This document shows, piece by piece, positions 37,701-47,586 of a DNA stretch of 64,000 nt (positions within the stretch are counted from its first letter, which is position 1; each line of letters begins with the position of its first letter). The stretch spans positions 3,286,001 to 3,350,000 of the forward strand of contig NZ_CP043929.1 of NCBI RefSeq assembly GCF_008632455.1, read 5' to 3'. The position numbers were made by a program, and so were the translations under genes. A model generated the notes under the pieces. It was not told the DNA's origin, searched no databases, and worked only from the letters and a program-made list of their open reading frames with translations. The DNA is from Methylomonas rhizoryzae. GTDB taxonomy: Bacteria > Pseudomonadota > Gammaproteobacteria > Methylococcales > Methylomonadaceae.

Positions 37701-38229
37701 CTGTACGGTATTCAACTGGGCGCGTCCACGCGATCTATCGCATTACGAACGCTTTGAACACTATCATGAAACCTTTTACAAACATGTCGAGGCCTTGTCC
37801 GTAACGCCATTTTCCGCGAGGGCACTTGACCGGGGTTTGTCGGGTGTTATGGTTGGTCTGATGCGCTTATGGGATGAGCATTTGAACGAAAATGCCGCGG
37901 CTGGCCTGGTAGCGGATACTGACGCATTTTGGAACATGATGGCTGATGTTTTAGCCACGCGAGGCGTTAATGCCACTCATGATCCTGCTGTCGCCGAACG
38001 CATCAAGGTTATGCTGGATAGACGCCGGGATGAATGGTTGTGTCGGGTGCATAACCAAAAAGATCATCAGCTTTGTTACCGCTCCGAGGGAGGCGCGACT
38101 GTCGGCTTGCTGGAATTGGCCGATGACAAAGAGTGGAAGCTATTTACCTGTCTGAGTTCGTTGAGGGATGTCGAGGGCACCGTCGATTTGGTGCTGGATC
38201 AGCGAACCACAGGTTTACACACGGATTAA
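34738..38229 (+). CDS. drmA: DISARM helicase DrmA
   Basis: 1163 residues, the large helicase of the DISARM core. Walker A LWFATGGGKTEAY is near residue 463, the DEAH-like box IIQDELHLISGPLG near 717, ASTATIRRAPDQVQ follows, and the C-terminal domain shows LATNMISVGVDIDRLGLM and YIQATSRVGRS. A Cys cluster (CPWCGCEIKEKH) suggests a zinc site. The frame is intact. DrmA with DrmB forms the core complex that hinders entering phage DNA. Confidence 0.93.
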   Translation: MTLSAPTPTSIRDELTQMVIRDLLGPAGGVEEELNQYEDHAYQRYLVGMLAPKDKEVAGGELDELATGDGDEGEEGNTDAGVPAGSTYFPSSMGLSFVVASETAEILVAAEWGQYLRIKSDNQQNKDGNPSNVWKRRPVVAPELPLVLKEGNIAPQALHPDHPLVLLQGRIRSTADGWVVTLFMINQQEERKGRNEPKDEVWVFQPKLKVYASDSQPIFVQRKNVKLDLSKMDPLTREESETLEMLYRHQREFTVGHGISVHATLLEPLAERASQVETEWVPCFEVPQQTPRSAADDENLAGLSMDMKALADLPKEGLIASLRHIETAYRVWIKAEANKLTLPAEKLDGHEETARRAVERCTRALQRIKAGIDLIENDALAEEAFRFANRAMWQQRVHTTFSRKVRKKEIKLEDGTSALDIAKNRSWRLFQLAFVLLNLPSLTDLHHSDRSHETDAVADLLWFATGGGKTEAYLGLTAYTLALRRLQGEIEGRRGDHGVAVLMRYTLRLLTLQQFQRAAALMCACESIRRADMGKWGETPFRLGLWVGNKTTPNTLAAAANSLRQRNVGGRPSASGTPQQITSCPWCGCEIKEKHLRVYEAPSDIGRCVTYCGDDLGRCEFSEAKAPKEGLPVMVVDEEIYRRPPSLLIATVDKFAQMPWKGETQMLFGKVTEVCDRHGFLSPEIDDGQSHPSRNGLPSVKNRPHGVLRPPDLIIQDELHLISGPLGSMVGLYESAVDELCSWQVNGKKVRPKVVASTATIRRAPDQVQKLFVRKLEVFPPQGTSIRDSFFAIQRPTGAEYPGRRYLGINAFGRRYPVAMIRSYVAHMAAAQALYDKYGRLADPWMTLAGYFNSIRELAGTRRLVEDDIRARLRDADQRGLAKRRVRMGAVEELTSRKSGSDIPKILDRLEAVFDKELEAQRSAERKANQPVSSSMPYDVILATNMISVGVDIDRLGLMLVAGQPKNTSEYIQATSRVGRSTEGPGLVCTVFNWARPRDLSHYERFEHYHETFYKHVEALSVTPFSARALDRGLSGVMVGLMRLWDEHLNENAAAGLVADTDAFWNMMADVLATRGVNATHDPAVAERIKVMLDRRRDEWLCRVHNQKDHQLCYRSEGGATVGLLELADDKEWKLFTCLSSLRDVEGTVDLVLDQRTTGLHTD

Positions 38230-38765
38230 GGAAACGACGATGAACGAACTTGGTGAACTGCGTCCCAGCCAGTTAATTTTTACCTTTGGCATTGGCTCGT
38301 TAGTCGACTTGCCGAACATGTCAGCGCTGGTGATGGGACTAGATGACTGGGATACCCGATATTGTAAGGAGATCGAAGAAGATCGCTTGGTAGCCGCGGT
38401 ACAAAAGCGCCTCGGCGCTCAGATGAATAGGCTTTACATGCCGCCAATAAAGTTGGATAGCATGGACCGTGATCCGACGGCGCCGGCTATCGGTGTGCCA
38501 GTAGTGCCATTTCCGCGTTGGATGCGCTGTTCTTTATGTGACACCTTGGCGACTGTCGAGTCCGGGGTTTTTAAGTTGATTCAAGACCCTTATCGCCCGG
38601 ATCGGACGGAATATGTGCATCAAGGCTGTTTGAAAAGCCAGGGTGGGCGCTCTCCATCGGCTTTGTCGGTGAGATTTTTATTGGCATGTCGCTAGGGGCA
38701 TTTAGAAGTGGCCCCATTGGTTTGAACAGTAAATCGATGATTTAAAGTGAAATCCCTGCCATGGT

Positions 38766-39596
38766 TTAGGCGGCCAACTTGAGGGTTGGCACCCCATCGT
38801 TATACGCCTGATGAGGCGTTTTTCGTTTCAAACTGGAATGCGGTCGTTCGTGGTTGTACCACTCGAAATAATCCAGGATTGAAGCGCGGGCTTGGCCGAC
38901 GGAATCGTAGGCATGCAGGTAAACCCGCTCGTATTTGACCGATCGCCATAGGCGCTCAACAAAGACATTATCCCGCCAAGCACCCCGACCGTCCATACTG
39001 AGCAGACAGCCCTGACCTTTCACGGCATCGACAAACGCCTTGGCGGTAAACTGGCTGCCTTGGTCAGTGTTGACGATATCCGGCTTGCCGTAGCGCTTGA
39101 AAGCCTGTTCCAGCACGTCCACCGCATGACAGGCTTCCAGCGTAATCGCCACCTTGGCGGCCAGGACTTTGCGAGTGGCCCAGTCGACGACCGCCGTTAA
39201 ATACGCGAATCCTTTGGCCAGCGGGATGTAGGTGGTATCCAGCGCCCAGACCTGATTGGCACGGTTGATGGTCATGCCCCGCAGCAAGTAGGGATAGATT
39301 TCATGCCCCGGCGTCTTCTTGCTGGTATTGGGTTTGCAGTACACGGCTTCGATGCCCATTTTCGCCATCAAGGTTTTCACATGCTTGCGGCCAATCGGGA
39401 TGCCTTGCCGATTCAGCTGATCCCGTAACTGGCGAGCGCCCATGAATGGGTGTTTCAGGTGCAGTGCGTCGAGTCGGCGCATGATGTCAACTTCGCGCTC
39501 CGGAACCGGCTTGGGCAGGTAGTACACACTGCCGCGACTGATGCCTAATAGCTTGGCCTGCCGACCAATCGGCAATTTGGATTGACGGTCGATCAT
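38766..39596 (-). CDS. IS3-family transposase OrfB (DDE integrase domain)
   Basis: 276 residues from the ATG at 39596, which overlaps the orfA stop as ATGA. The DDE catalytic triad is complete: Asp in ALDTTYIPLA, Asp in VNTDQGSQF, Glu in NVFVERLWRSVKYE; YFEWYNHERPHSSL closes the rve core. The open frame extends upstream, as needed for the OrfAB fusion made by frameshifting in this family. The element looks recently active. Confidence 0.9.
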   Translation of the reverse strand: MIDRQSKLPIGRQAKLLGISRGSVYYLPKPVPEREVDIMRRLDALHLKHPFMGARQLRDQLNRQGIPIGRKHVKTLMAKMGIEAVYCKPNTSKKTPGHEIYPYLLRGMTINRANQVWALDTTYIPLAKGFAYLTAVVDWATRKVLAAKVAITLEACHAVDVLEQAFKRYGKPDIVNTDQGSQFTAKAFVDAVKGQGCLLSMDGRGAWRDNVFVERLWRSVKYERVYLHAYDSVGQARASILDYFEWYNHERPHSSLKRKTPHQAYNDGVPTLKLAA

Positions 39597-39898
39597 CGCT
39601 TTGCGCTCAGCAATCCCGCCTGGGTGAGCGCGCCTTCTAAAAAATCGTTCTCCAATGTCAGTTGACCGATTTTCGCGTGTAGGGCTTGCAGATCGACGGG
39701 GGGCGATTCCGGCTCCGCGGGCTTCCCAAACACCTCGGCGGCCCGCTCGCTCAGCTGCTTCTTCCAATCGACAATCTGATTTTGATGAACCTCGAATTCC
39801 TGGGTCAACTGCCCCAAGGTTTTATCGCCCGCCAAGGCCGCCAGGGCGACTTTGGCTTTGAAGGCCGGTGAATGTTTTCTTCGCGGTTTTTTAGACAT
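39593..39898 (-). CDS. IS3-family transposase OrfA (HTH)
   Basis: 101 residues from the ATG at 39898, six bases after GGAG; ATGs at 39910 and 39952 are alternatives. The N-terminus (KKPRRKHSPAFKAKVALAAL) and the following HTH are typical of OrfA DNA-binding proteins, then comes a leucine-zipper-like helix (LHAKIGQLTLENDFLEGAL). It acts with OrfB. Confidence 0.85.
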   Translation of the reverse strand: MSKKPRRKHSPAFKAKVALAALAGDKTLGQLTQEFEVHQNQIVDWKKQLSERAAEVFGKPAEPESPPVDLQALHAKIGQLTLENDFLEGALTQAGLLSAKR

Positions 39899-41361
39899 CT
39901 TCTGCTCCATTGCTTTGTCCTTACGGACGTTCAAAAGTAGCAGGTCTTTCACTTAATCGGTTGTTCAATTTTTCGGCACCACCTCTTTTAACCGATTTTT
40001 CTTGGTTAAGTTTTGTGCACAAAGGCAATGTCCCTTGTCGGCCGGCGACATTGAGCATGCGGGAGTTTGGCGCCTCCGGTGACGCTTCTGACATTATTGT
40101 GAAATGTCATACCTGTGGTACAGAACGGCGCATGGCCGATGCATTTGACCCTGCGGCCGAATATGCATGCGCGGGACATCATCCGCATTTGCGTCTGGTT
40201 GAAAATGACTGCAAAGAAAAAGCAAAACCCATTTTGCTTGGTGCGTCGAATAGTTGGTTTCCAATTGCTCTATCCGCGTTATCTATCCCGCGTGCCACTG
40301 ACAAATTGGGGAAATTGGTTGAAGAACAGTGGGCCAAGCTGATGAACGCGAATTCGTTGGCAAAGCTTGGTTTTTATCGAGAGGAACAACAGACCTACCA
40401 ATCGCTAATTCCGTTATTTGCGGAATTTTCTGGCGAAGAAATCTGGGTGGCCATTGAAGAAAAACGCGCGGGCCAACAAAGTGCGCTGCCTGCAGAAGAT
40501 TTGAAGCTGCCGGAATGGATGGCTTTCTCAAATCCGGATTCATCCAAGGAAAATCGAGATTTCAAATTAAAGCGAGTATCACCGCCAAAAGGGTTTGAGG
40601 CGTTTCTCGAAGACACTGTTTTAGTAGAACGAATCAGAGAAGTCCGGACCTTGTTGGGATTTACCCGGATCGAATCTAACGCCGATTTTGCCGAAGCGAC
40701 GATCATTCAAGATGGTCGCATGACCAAACTTTGCCGGGATAATCCAAACTGGTTACCAGCTGCGGAAGTACGTGGAGAAGGAGTGTTTTTACGTATCCGA
40801 GAAGATGTTCTTCTGGCCTGGCAAGCGAAAGATGAGGTCAAGCAGCTTGAGCAAGAGTTTTTTGAGTCACATAAGGCCTGGCGCCGACTGAGAAAACTTG
40901 AACCCGTACAAGATGGCGCTCCAGGTATCCGACTGATTCTTTTGCACTCATTATCCCATGCTTTGATGCGGCAAATCGTTTTAGACTGTGGGTATACAGC
41001 CTCCAGTGTTCGTGAGCGCTTGTATTCACGTAATCCTGGAGAAGATGGCGGGCCCTATGGCTGGCATATTGTTGTACACCGCAGCGCCGGATAGTGAAGG
41101 CACATTGGGCGGTTTAGTCGAATTGGGTGACCCACTCACTTTAGGCCGGCACCTTCAACAAGCGCTAGAGAGCATGCGCTTATGTGCGTCTGATCCGTTG
41201 TGTTCCGAACACCGCCCCGATACGTTGGGTCGCGGCATACACGGTGCTTGCTGTCACGCCTGCCAATTTGCCGCGGAAACCTCGTGCGAAAGAGGCAATA
41301 GGTATCTGGATCGATCAGTACTTGTCGATACATTTTCCGCCCGCGGCACAGCGTTTTTTGA

Positions 41362-42234
41362 ATGACCAACGTGCGCAAAGATTTATTTGCATTGATTGAC
41401 AAGCTAGTCAAAAAAGCACCGGTTGATTGGATGAATGCCGTATGCGAAACACTTCGGTCGATTGATGCTGATGCATCATCAGACCGGGTGATCAAAAAAC
41501 TACCGTCAACGAATAATGCCGATCTTTCACTTTTGATTGGCGAAACGGTGCGAATGGCTTCCAACACAATGTCGTGGGAGGCTTTGAGTTGGGCTCTTGA
41601 TTCGAGTTGTGAAGTTTATCAACAAACCTTAGGCTCTCAACGTATCGAATTACTTTGGTCAGGTCCAACCCCGATTGCACAAATTCCTGCCCGCCGAATC
41701 GATCAGGCGCTATACGGTTTAATTGCTAATGCTAAAAGTGAAATTTTGCTGGTTACATTTGCTGCATCTAGGATTCAGCGGCTTGTTACTGAGTTGGTCA
41801 ATGCTCGACAACGTGGTGTAAAAATCCGACTGATCCTTGAGTTCGAACAAAGCTCTGAGGGGCAATTAAGCTACGATGCGTTGAAAGCTTTTCCAGAGAC
41901 CTTTGTTCAGAATACTGAAGTTTATTGCTGGCCATTAGAGAAGCGCGAAGGAAACCAAGCAGGCCGTCCTGGTAAGCTTCATGCGAAGTTAGCAATTGTT
42001 GACGATACGGTTTTAATCTCCAGTGCAAACCTGACCGATGATGCGTTCAATCGAAATTTGGAAGTTGGCGTCATGATTGAAAACAACGAATTTCTTATAA
42101 TTACGAAGAACTATATTGGGTCGCTGATTTCATGCGGAATGTTAACCCGGTTAACAACCTCTACAATAAATTCACTAGGAACAAGATTAAACGCCGCCGC
42201 GAGCAAATCGCAGACAGTGTCTGCCGATGACTAA
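41362..42234 (+). CDS. drmC: DISARM phospholipase D-like protein DrmC
   Basis: 290 residues with one clear PLD motif, KLHAKLAIVDDTVLISSANLT, near residues 208-228 (HxKx4D, then S-x-N), and a helical N-terminus. It starts at an ATGA overlap with drmB and is intact. In studied DISARM systems DrmC is the accessory, non-essential component. It has no signal peptide, so it is cytoplasmic. Confidence 0.9.
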   Translation: MTNVRKDLFALIDKLVKKAPVDWMNAVCETLRSIDADASSDRVIKKLPSTNNADLSLLIGETVRMASNTMSWEALSWALDSSCEVYQQTLGSQRIELLWSGPTPIAQIPARRIDQALYGLIANAKSEILLVTFAASRIQRLVTELVNARQRGVKIRLILEFEQSSEGQLSYDALKAFPETFVQNTEVYCWPLEKREGNQAGRPGKLHAKLAIVDDTVLISSANLTDDAFNRNLEVGVMIENNEFLIITKNYIGSLISCGMLTRLTTSTINSLGTRLNAAASKSQTVSADD

Positions 42235-42235
42235 T

Positions 42236-42471
42236 AATGCCTGCGCCGAGAGTTTCTTTCATTCGCTCAAGGTCGAAGCAATTCACGATGAACGATTTGA
42301 TACACGTGAAGCCATGCGGCAAACGGTATTTGAATATATCGAAACCTATTACAAGCTCGTCAGGCGGCACTCATCCAATCGCTTTTAAAGTCCGGTTGAA
42401 TTTGAAGCCCAGTTTTACCAATCCCTCGCTTCTTGTCCGTTTTTGATGGTGGGGATCAGCACTGTATAGTG
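42236..42471 (+). pseudogene. C-terminal remnant of an IS3-family transposase
   Basis: Begins two bases after the drmC stop and reads NACAESFFHSLKVEAIHDER, TREAMRQTVFEYIE, then an internal TAA after RRHSSNRF and a further SPVEFEAQFYQSL. This is the end of an IS3-type DDE domain (NxxAESFFxSLK), different from the complete IS3 copy in drmB. It shows that an older insertion event cut the region just after drmC. Confidence 0.7.
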
Positions 42472-42550
42472 GTGATCCATAAACTAATAAAAAAAATTTA
42501 TAAAAAAACCAGGCACACAAAGACCATCTATCTAATATTTCAAAGTTATT

Positions 42551-44515
42551 TTATTCAGAATAATCACTTGACTTAAAAGTATTTATAGCTATATGGTCAG
42601 ATTTCTCTTTAAATGAAGAAATAAAACCTTTTCTTTCTAAAATATTAGCAAACTCCAAATTTTCAGTATTTAGCTCAAGCTTAGGCCGCTTTCCATATGC
42701 AGGTATTTCACAAAACGGCTCTGGAAGATATTGAATAATTTTGAAAGCTTGTTCTTCATTCCAATTAGTTATACATTTGACAAGAATTTTAATTGCATCT
42801 GAAGTTGATTGAGAATTAATGATGGCTGAAGATAGAACGGCATCATCAAATCTTGAATAATCCACTTCATTTGATACAAGCACATTGGATATCAATTGTG
42901 ACAAAGCTTGATTATTCTCCACGCTTTTTGGTGCAATGTCGTAAGAAATATTAATCTTACTTTCTTCGCTGATTTCACTTGATAGCAGTAACTGCCGAGT
43001 CTCATCATTTAATGGATATTTTTCCTTTTCTTTCAGATAAATATCAATGTTTCTACTAATCAATAGAGCTAAAATCTGAATATTATCACCGATGAAACCA
43101 AATGACTTGTCAGTAAGTTTCACTCTTTTTGCATTGACTAAGTGCTTGTATTTGGTTTCTGAAATGCTGTCAGGAAAGTTTGAGTAAACCCATGGAATGC
43201 AAGTTCTCAGTTTACAATAATCAGAGTCATTGATGTCATTGTTGTTAATTAAAAACCGAGATAGTAATTTACTATCTTCCTCGCTTAAAACTTCTTTTGA
43301 TATATCAATGCTTGAAAGGTTTTTAACAATACGTTCTCGTCCCAACAATTCATTAAGGACATTTATATCACATCCATCACATTTCAAATAAGTTGAAATA
43401 TTATTCCACGAAATGGTGACTTTTTCTTCCAAGAAGGCGTGAGACCATATAGATTCAGGTAAGCCATCGAAGGTGTCAAACACAAGTTTTTGTTTCGAAA
43501 TAATGCTTTTTTTGAGCTTATCATCGATTGAATTATTATTGATAAGTGTTTTTATTGAGGCTTCGCTCTCATCGCAGTTGCTCGGAAGTGTAAGAAAAAT
43601 ATTATTAATGTAGGTCAATATATTTTTTTCGATATATTCCTTCAATCTATCACTACCGGCTTTTTTAATAGATGTGTAATTTTCTGTTTCAGAGTTTATA
43701 GTAGATTTAATACTTGGATCGGCGAACTTTTTGAGAACAAAGTTTACGTTATCAATCGTAATCTCATACAGGCTTTCATTATGACAGAACTCAATAACAG
43801 AACTATTATTTTCCAGTGAACTTAAATTATGGAAACGTACGTTTAACTTTTTGAGAACATCATATTTATCAGGTAACTGAAGATCAGAGGCAAGAACAAG
43901 ATAGCCATGTTCAGACAGATAATCACCAAGAATATTATCGCTGTTCATATTACTGCTTATGTATTTTGAATCAACGAATCTAATAATATATGAAATTATT
44001 TCAGCTGAATGTTTTGAAGAAATGGCTGCCGACGCTAGATCAGGCCATTTTTTACTTAAGTGACGAATAAGATCATCAACATATCTACCCTTATTAAAAT
44101 ATGCTATGAAAAACTCTTCACACAAATCAAAATTTATTGACATGTAACTAAGCGCAGAGTCAAGGTATTTAGAACATAAGCTATGAAACTCAATAAAATA
44201 ATCAATTAAGTCCACATTTAATACGTGTCCACGGCCAAAGTCTTCCTCCCTCATGTTAGCGCAAACCTCTTTAGGAGTATCAATCTTTTGGTTCGGCGCT
44301 GGACAATTAAAATTACGAATAGTTAGCAAATAATCACGATCGTTTTTGCTTAATCTACCTTCATGAAAATTAGAAATATATAAATAATAGTTTTCATCTA
44401 TATATCCATTTTTAACTAAATATGTGAGTAGACGACCACCTGTTACACCGTATTCAAGGCTGGATTCATTGATTTCGATATTGCCACTTTGCAATAGTTG
44501 CGAAAGCTGTTTTAA
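42551..44515 (-). pseudogene. YobI-like P-loop NTPase, C-terminal half
   Basis: About 650 residues, AT-rich, helical, rich in Asn/Ser/Ile, with no recognised domain of its own. It is the downstream half of the gene split by the IS at 44516-45891. Removing the IS and one TTAA copy joins this half to the 5' half in frame (DLSL, then KQLSQLLQ), giving about 1200 residues, the usual size of YobI-type NTPases. It may fold into the variable C-terminal region of the family. Confidence 0.75.
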
Positions 44516-45891
44516 CAGGGTGTTGAAATTTGCCTATATGCCTTCGGCTTCAAAACCATTTTTTGGTTTTGTTGGGCTTCTGGAAGCCCGATCACACCTC
44601 AAAAACCGGTTTTAGCCGGTTATATTCGCCCCGAAGGGCGTTAAATTCCGCCTTTTGGCGGATTTCAGGCGCACCACCGCCTAGGCGGTACTGTATCGCC
44701 AGCCGAAAATGGTACCCATGCGCGTCAGGTTATAGGCGGCAAAGGTAAAAATCGTTTGCGCGGCGACCTTCTTTAACCCCCGGAACTTGGTTGGGCGTAG
44801 CGGGCCGACCGTCTTGGCCCAACCGAAGACTTCTTCGATCCGCTTGCGGACGTTGAGGCTTTTCCGGTAACCCTCATGCCGTGTGGTACGTCCGTCGATG
44901 GCCGAACCTTTTTCCTTGCTGGCGACATGCGGCGTGACTTTGCGCTGGCGTAACTTGGCGACAAAATCCTGCGTATCGTAATTTTTGTCGGCGGCCAAGG
45001 TCGCGCCCGGTTTGTGGATCGTGTTTGACCATGGCATGGGCCGCCTCGCGTTCTGCGGTGCCGGTGGCCTGGGTGACTTCGACTTCGACGACCAAGCCAT
45101 TACGGTTCTCCATCAAGGCATGACCGAGGAAAGCCAGCTGCGATTTGTCGCCCTCGCTCTTTTTGTACAGCCGAGCATCGGGGTCGGTAGTCGAGGCATG
45201 GGTTTCGTTGCTGCGTTTCTCGCCCTTGAAGTTGACCGTGGGATTGCGGCCGCCATCTTCCGGCGGCGGGGTCGAGCCGTCTTTCTTGACGAAACTCTTG
45301 TGCGAGGCCCAGGCTTGAATCAGCGTGCCGTCCACCGAGAAATGCTCGTCAGAGATCAGCTGTTTCCACTCCGCCAAGGCCAGTACCCGTTCGAAAAACA
45401 AACGACTGATCCGTTCGTTGAGCAAACGGTCGCGGTTGGCGCTGAAGGTCGAGTGATCCCACACCTCGTCATCTATCGTCAAGCCGACAAACCAGCGGTA
45501 CAAGAGGTTGAAGTCGATATGCTCCACCAGTTGCCGTTCCGAACGGATGGAAAATAGCACTTGCAACAAACTGGCGCGCAACAAGCGTTCCGGCGGAATG
45601 GAATCTCGACCGCGACGAGCGTAGAGCGCGTCGAACTCGTCGTTTAGCGTGGCGAGCAACAAGTCGACCACTTGACGCAGCTTGCGTAGCGGATGCTTTT
45701 TGGGAATCCGGCTTTCCAGGGTTCGGTAACTGAACAGGTCTTCTTGAGTAATGTCGGCGCCGCGCATGGGGACAGTGCAATATATTGGAGATAGAACTAT
45801 TTTATCATTTAGAACAATACTTTATGATTTACCAACACATCTGACTCAACCAGCCAATGCGGGTTACAGGGGAGATAAAATCAACAGCCTG
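44516..45891 (-). mobile_element. IS5-type insertion sequence
   Basis: 1376 bp bounded by inverted repeats CAGGGTGTTGAAATTT and, on the complement of the right end, CAGGCTGTTGATTTTA. A TTAA duplication flanks it (44512-44515 and 45892-45895). It carries one frameshifted transposase gene. Inserted in the YobI-like NTPase gene. Confidence 0.88.
44681..45767 (-). pseudogene. IS5-type transposase, frameshifted
   Basis: The 5' frame (45767 to 44874) gives MRGADITQEDLFSY, an HTH and DUF772 region, then the DDE start FSVDGTLIQAWASHKSF. At about 45001-45010 homology moves to another frame that continues TLAADKNYDTQDFVAKLRQR and ends EVFGWAKTVGPLRPTKFRGL at 44681. One extra base in GGGCGCG explains it. 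The transposase is probably inactive unless frameshifting is programmed. Confidence 0.8.
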
Positions 45892-47533
45892 TTAAAGAAA
45901 GATCAGAAATCTCTTTTTCTAGCGATCTGATTTCTTGTTCAATCTGGATTTTCTTTAATTCTAAGTTATTTTCTATATTTTCCTTTCTACTTAAAAACTT
46001 CTCTCCTGGGTTGATATCTGCTTCAAATTGTTCGAATGATTTATTCGTGGGGAATCTGCCTTGATTGTATATATGGTTGTTTTGCCCCCATAACTGTATA
46101 TTTTGTTCAGTAATAAGAGGCTTGAATTGTTCAAAAGTTGTAAGCTGAGAAAACTGTATATTCTGGTTATTTACCACAATTCCCATTACAGATTGGTTGG
46201 CATGCACTACTATATAACCAACATAAGAGGCTATAAGATCACGAATGCTTCTTAACTTTTCTGAATTTAATTTGTCTAAACCACTCTCCAAGTTTGCAAT
46301 CTTATCTTTTAGTTTGTCTTTAATATTTGTTAAATACTCATCTCTCTTATTACAAACATCAAAAAGAACTCCTTTTCCATGATGCAAACTTTCAAAATCA
46401 TTTGGATATACATTTTTGTAAATCATCATGGCGAGAAGTTTTTTTACATCTAAATTAACACTTTTTAGGAGCTCGTAGTATATTTCAAATTCATTAAATA
46501 TATTATGAATAAGTCTCAGGTCATCTACATAAAGGGAAACTTCGCGCAGAAACTGTGTATCAATATTTTCTGCGAAATCATGTTTTTTTAAACGCTCCTG
46601 CATCTTATCCAGTGAATTCGAACTGTTGATAATTGGAACCACAGGAATAATGAAATCAAAAAACTTTGCCCGATTTTTATGAGCGAACATGTCATCCTTT
46701 AATGCATATAAAAACTTTATTTCGCGTGCATTTTGATTGTCATTTATAAGCTTATTTATTTCTCGAAGTTTTACAAAAATATCAGGATTTCCAAATCTGT
46801 CTAAATCCTCAATTACGACAACATCATATTTTGTCTGCTCGAAAAAATATATAATTTCATCAACATGGCGATTCAAAATAGAATTATCAGAACTTTCTGC
46901 AGTTTCAAATTCTGCATTTTTTAGAGAAACTTTCTTTATTGAAATACCAAAAGTTGCTTTATAAATATCAGAAATTATCAATGCAGGTATGGATAATGTG
47001 TATGCAAAAGCGAAACACCAAACATACCAACTTAAAGTATTGTACTCAAATTCGTGAAGTTGGTTTCTATGTAGGTAAAAATATAAAATAACTATGATCC
47101 AAAATACAAAAGCCAGAGATTTTATTATTGGATGACGAGGGGTGGTTATCCTTTTAAATCTAGAATATGGTAATTTGTTAGCATCTGCCCCATAAAGCAT
47201 TTGCTGAAGTATGCTTCTTTCAATTAATGAAATATCGACATTTCCATTGTCATCTTCCTTGAAAGATGCTAGTGATACATTCATGAATCTGTATTTTTTA
47301 TTATTTTTCTCGTATGTTCTGATAATGCTACTTTTACCTGATCCATATGGCCCTGTAAGAGCAATATTTTTCACTCGAGAGTTTTCGAGTGCAAATGTTA
47401 TTGCTTTTGAATATGTTCCATCCTTATCAGCTTTATCACTAGGCGCTAAATCGGTAAAACTACTGCGTTCACTGTCATCAACTCCGCCTTTGAAAGCGTT
47501 GATCAATTTATATCCGAATGATTTTAAATCCAT
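45892..47533 (-). pseudogene. YobI-like P-loop NTPase, N-terminal half
   Basis: About 547 native residues. Walker A GPYGSGKSS is at 61-69, Walker B VVVIEDLDRFGN near 240, and two hydrophobic segments lie between (SLAFVFWIIVILYFYL; AFAYTLSIPALIISDIY), so it is probably membrane-anchored, as in the KAP/YobI group of STAND-like NTPases found in defence islands. The C-terminal part is coiled coil. The frame ends a few codons into the IS (LTGC). Confidence 0.8.
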
Positions 47534-47586
47534 TTTTTATCCCTAACACAGTTTTTTATAGCCTATAGACAGCCGTAATTATTGCG

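Larger units (their letters stand above)
38704..39986 (-). mobile_element. IS3-family insertion sequence
   Basis: 1283 bp with imperfect terminal inverted repeats: AGAAGTGGCCCCATTGG on the left, AGAGGTGGTGCCGAAAA on the complement of the right end, and TTGAACA shared further in. It is flanked by a 3-bp TTT duplication (38701-38703 and 39987-39989). It carries complete-looking orfA and orfB. Removing it and one TTT copy rejoins drmB in frame. Confidence 0.9.
38240..41365 (+). pseudogene. drmB: DISARM DrmB (DUF1998), interrupted three times
   Basis: The DrmB frame begins at 38240 (MNELGELRPSQLIFTFGIGS; zinc-type Cys in MRCSLCDT) but meets TAG at 38693-38695, where readthrough would continue GHL. 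An IS3-family element then sits at 38704-39986 with a TTT target duplication; beyond it the frame resumes exactly (TDFSWLSFVHKG). A third lesion at about 41045-41060 shifts the frame: removing one T from CCCTATG restores GEDGGPMAGILLYTAAPD. The last frame keeps CHACQFAAETSCERGN and ends in an ATGA overlap with drmC. Restored length is about 612 residues. Not functional as read. Confidence 0.92.
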
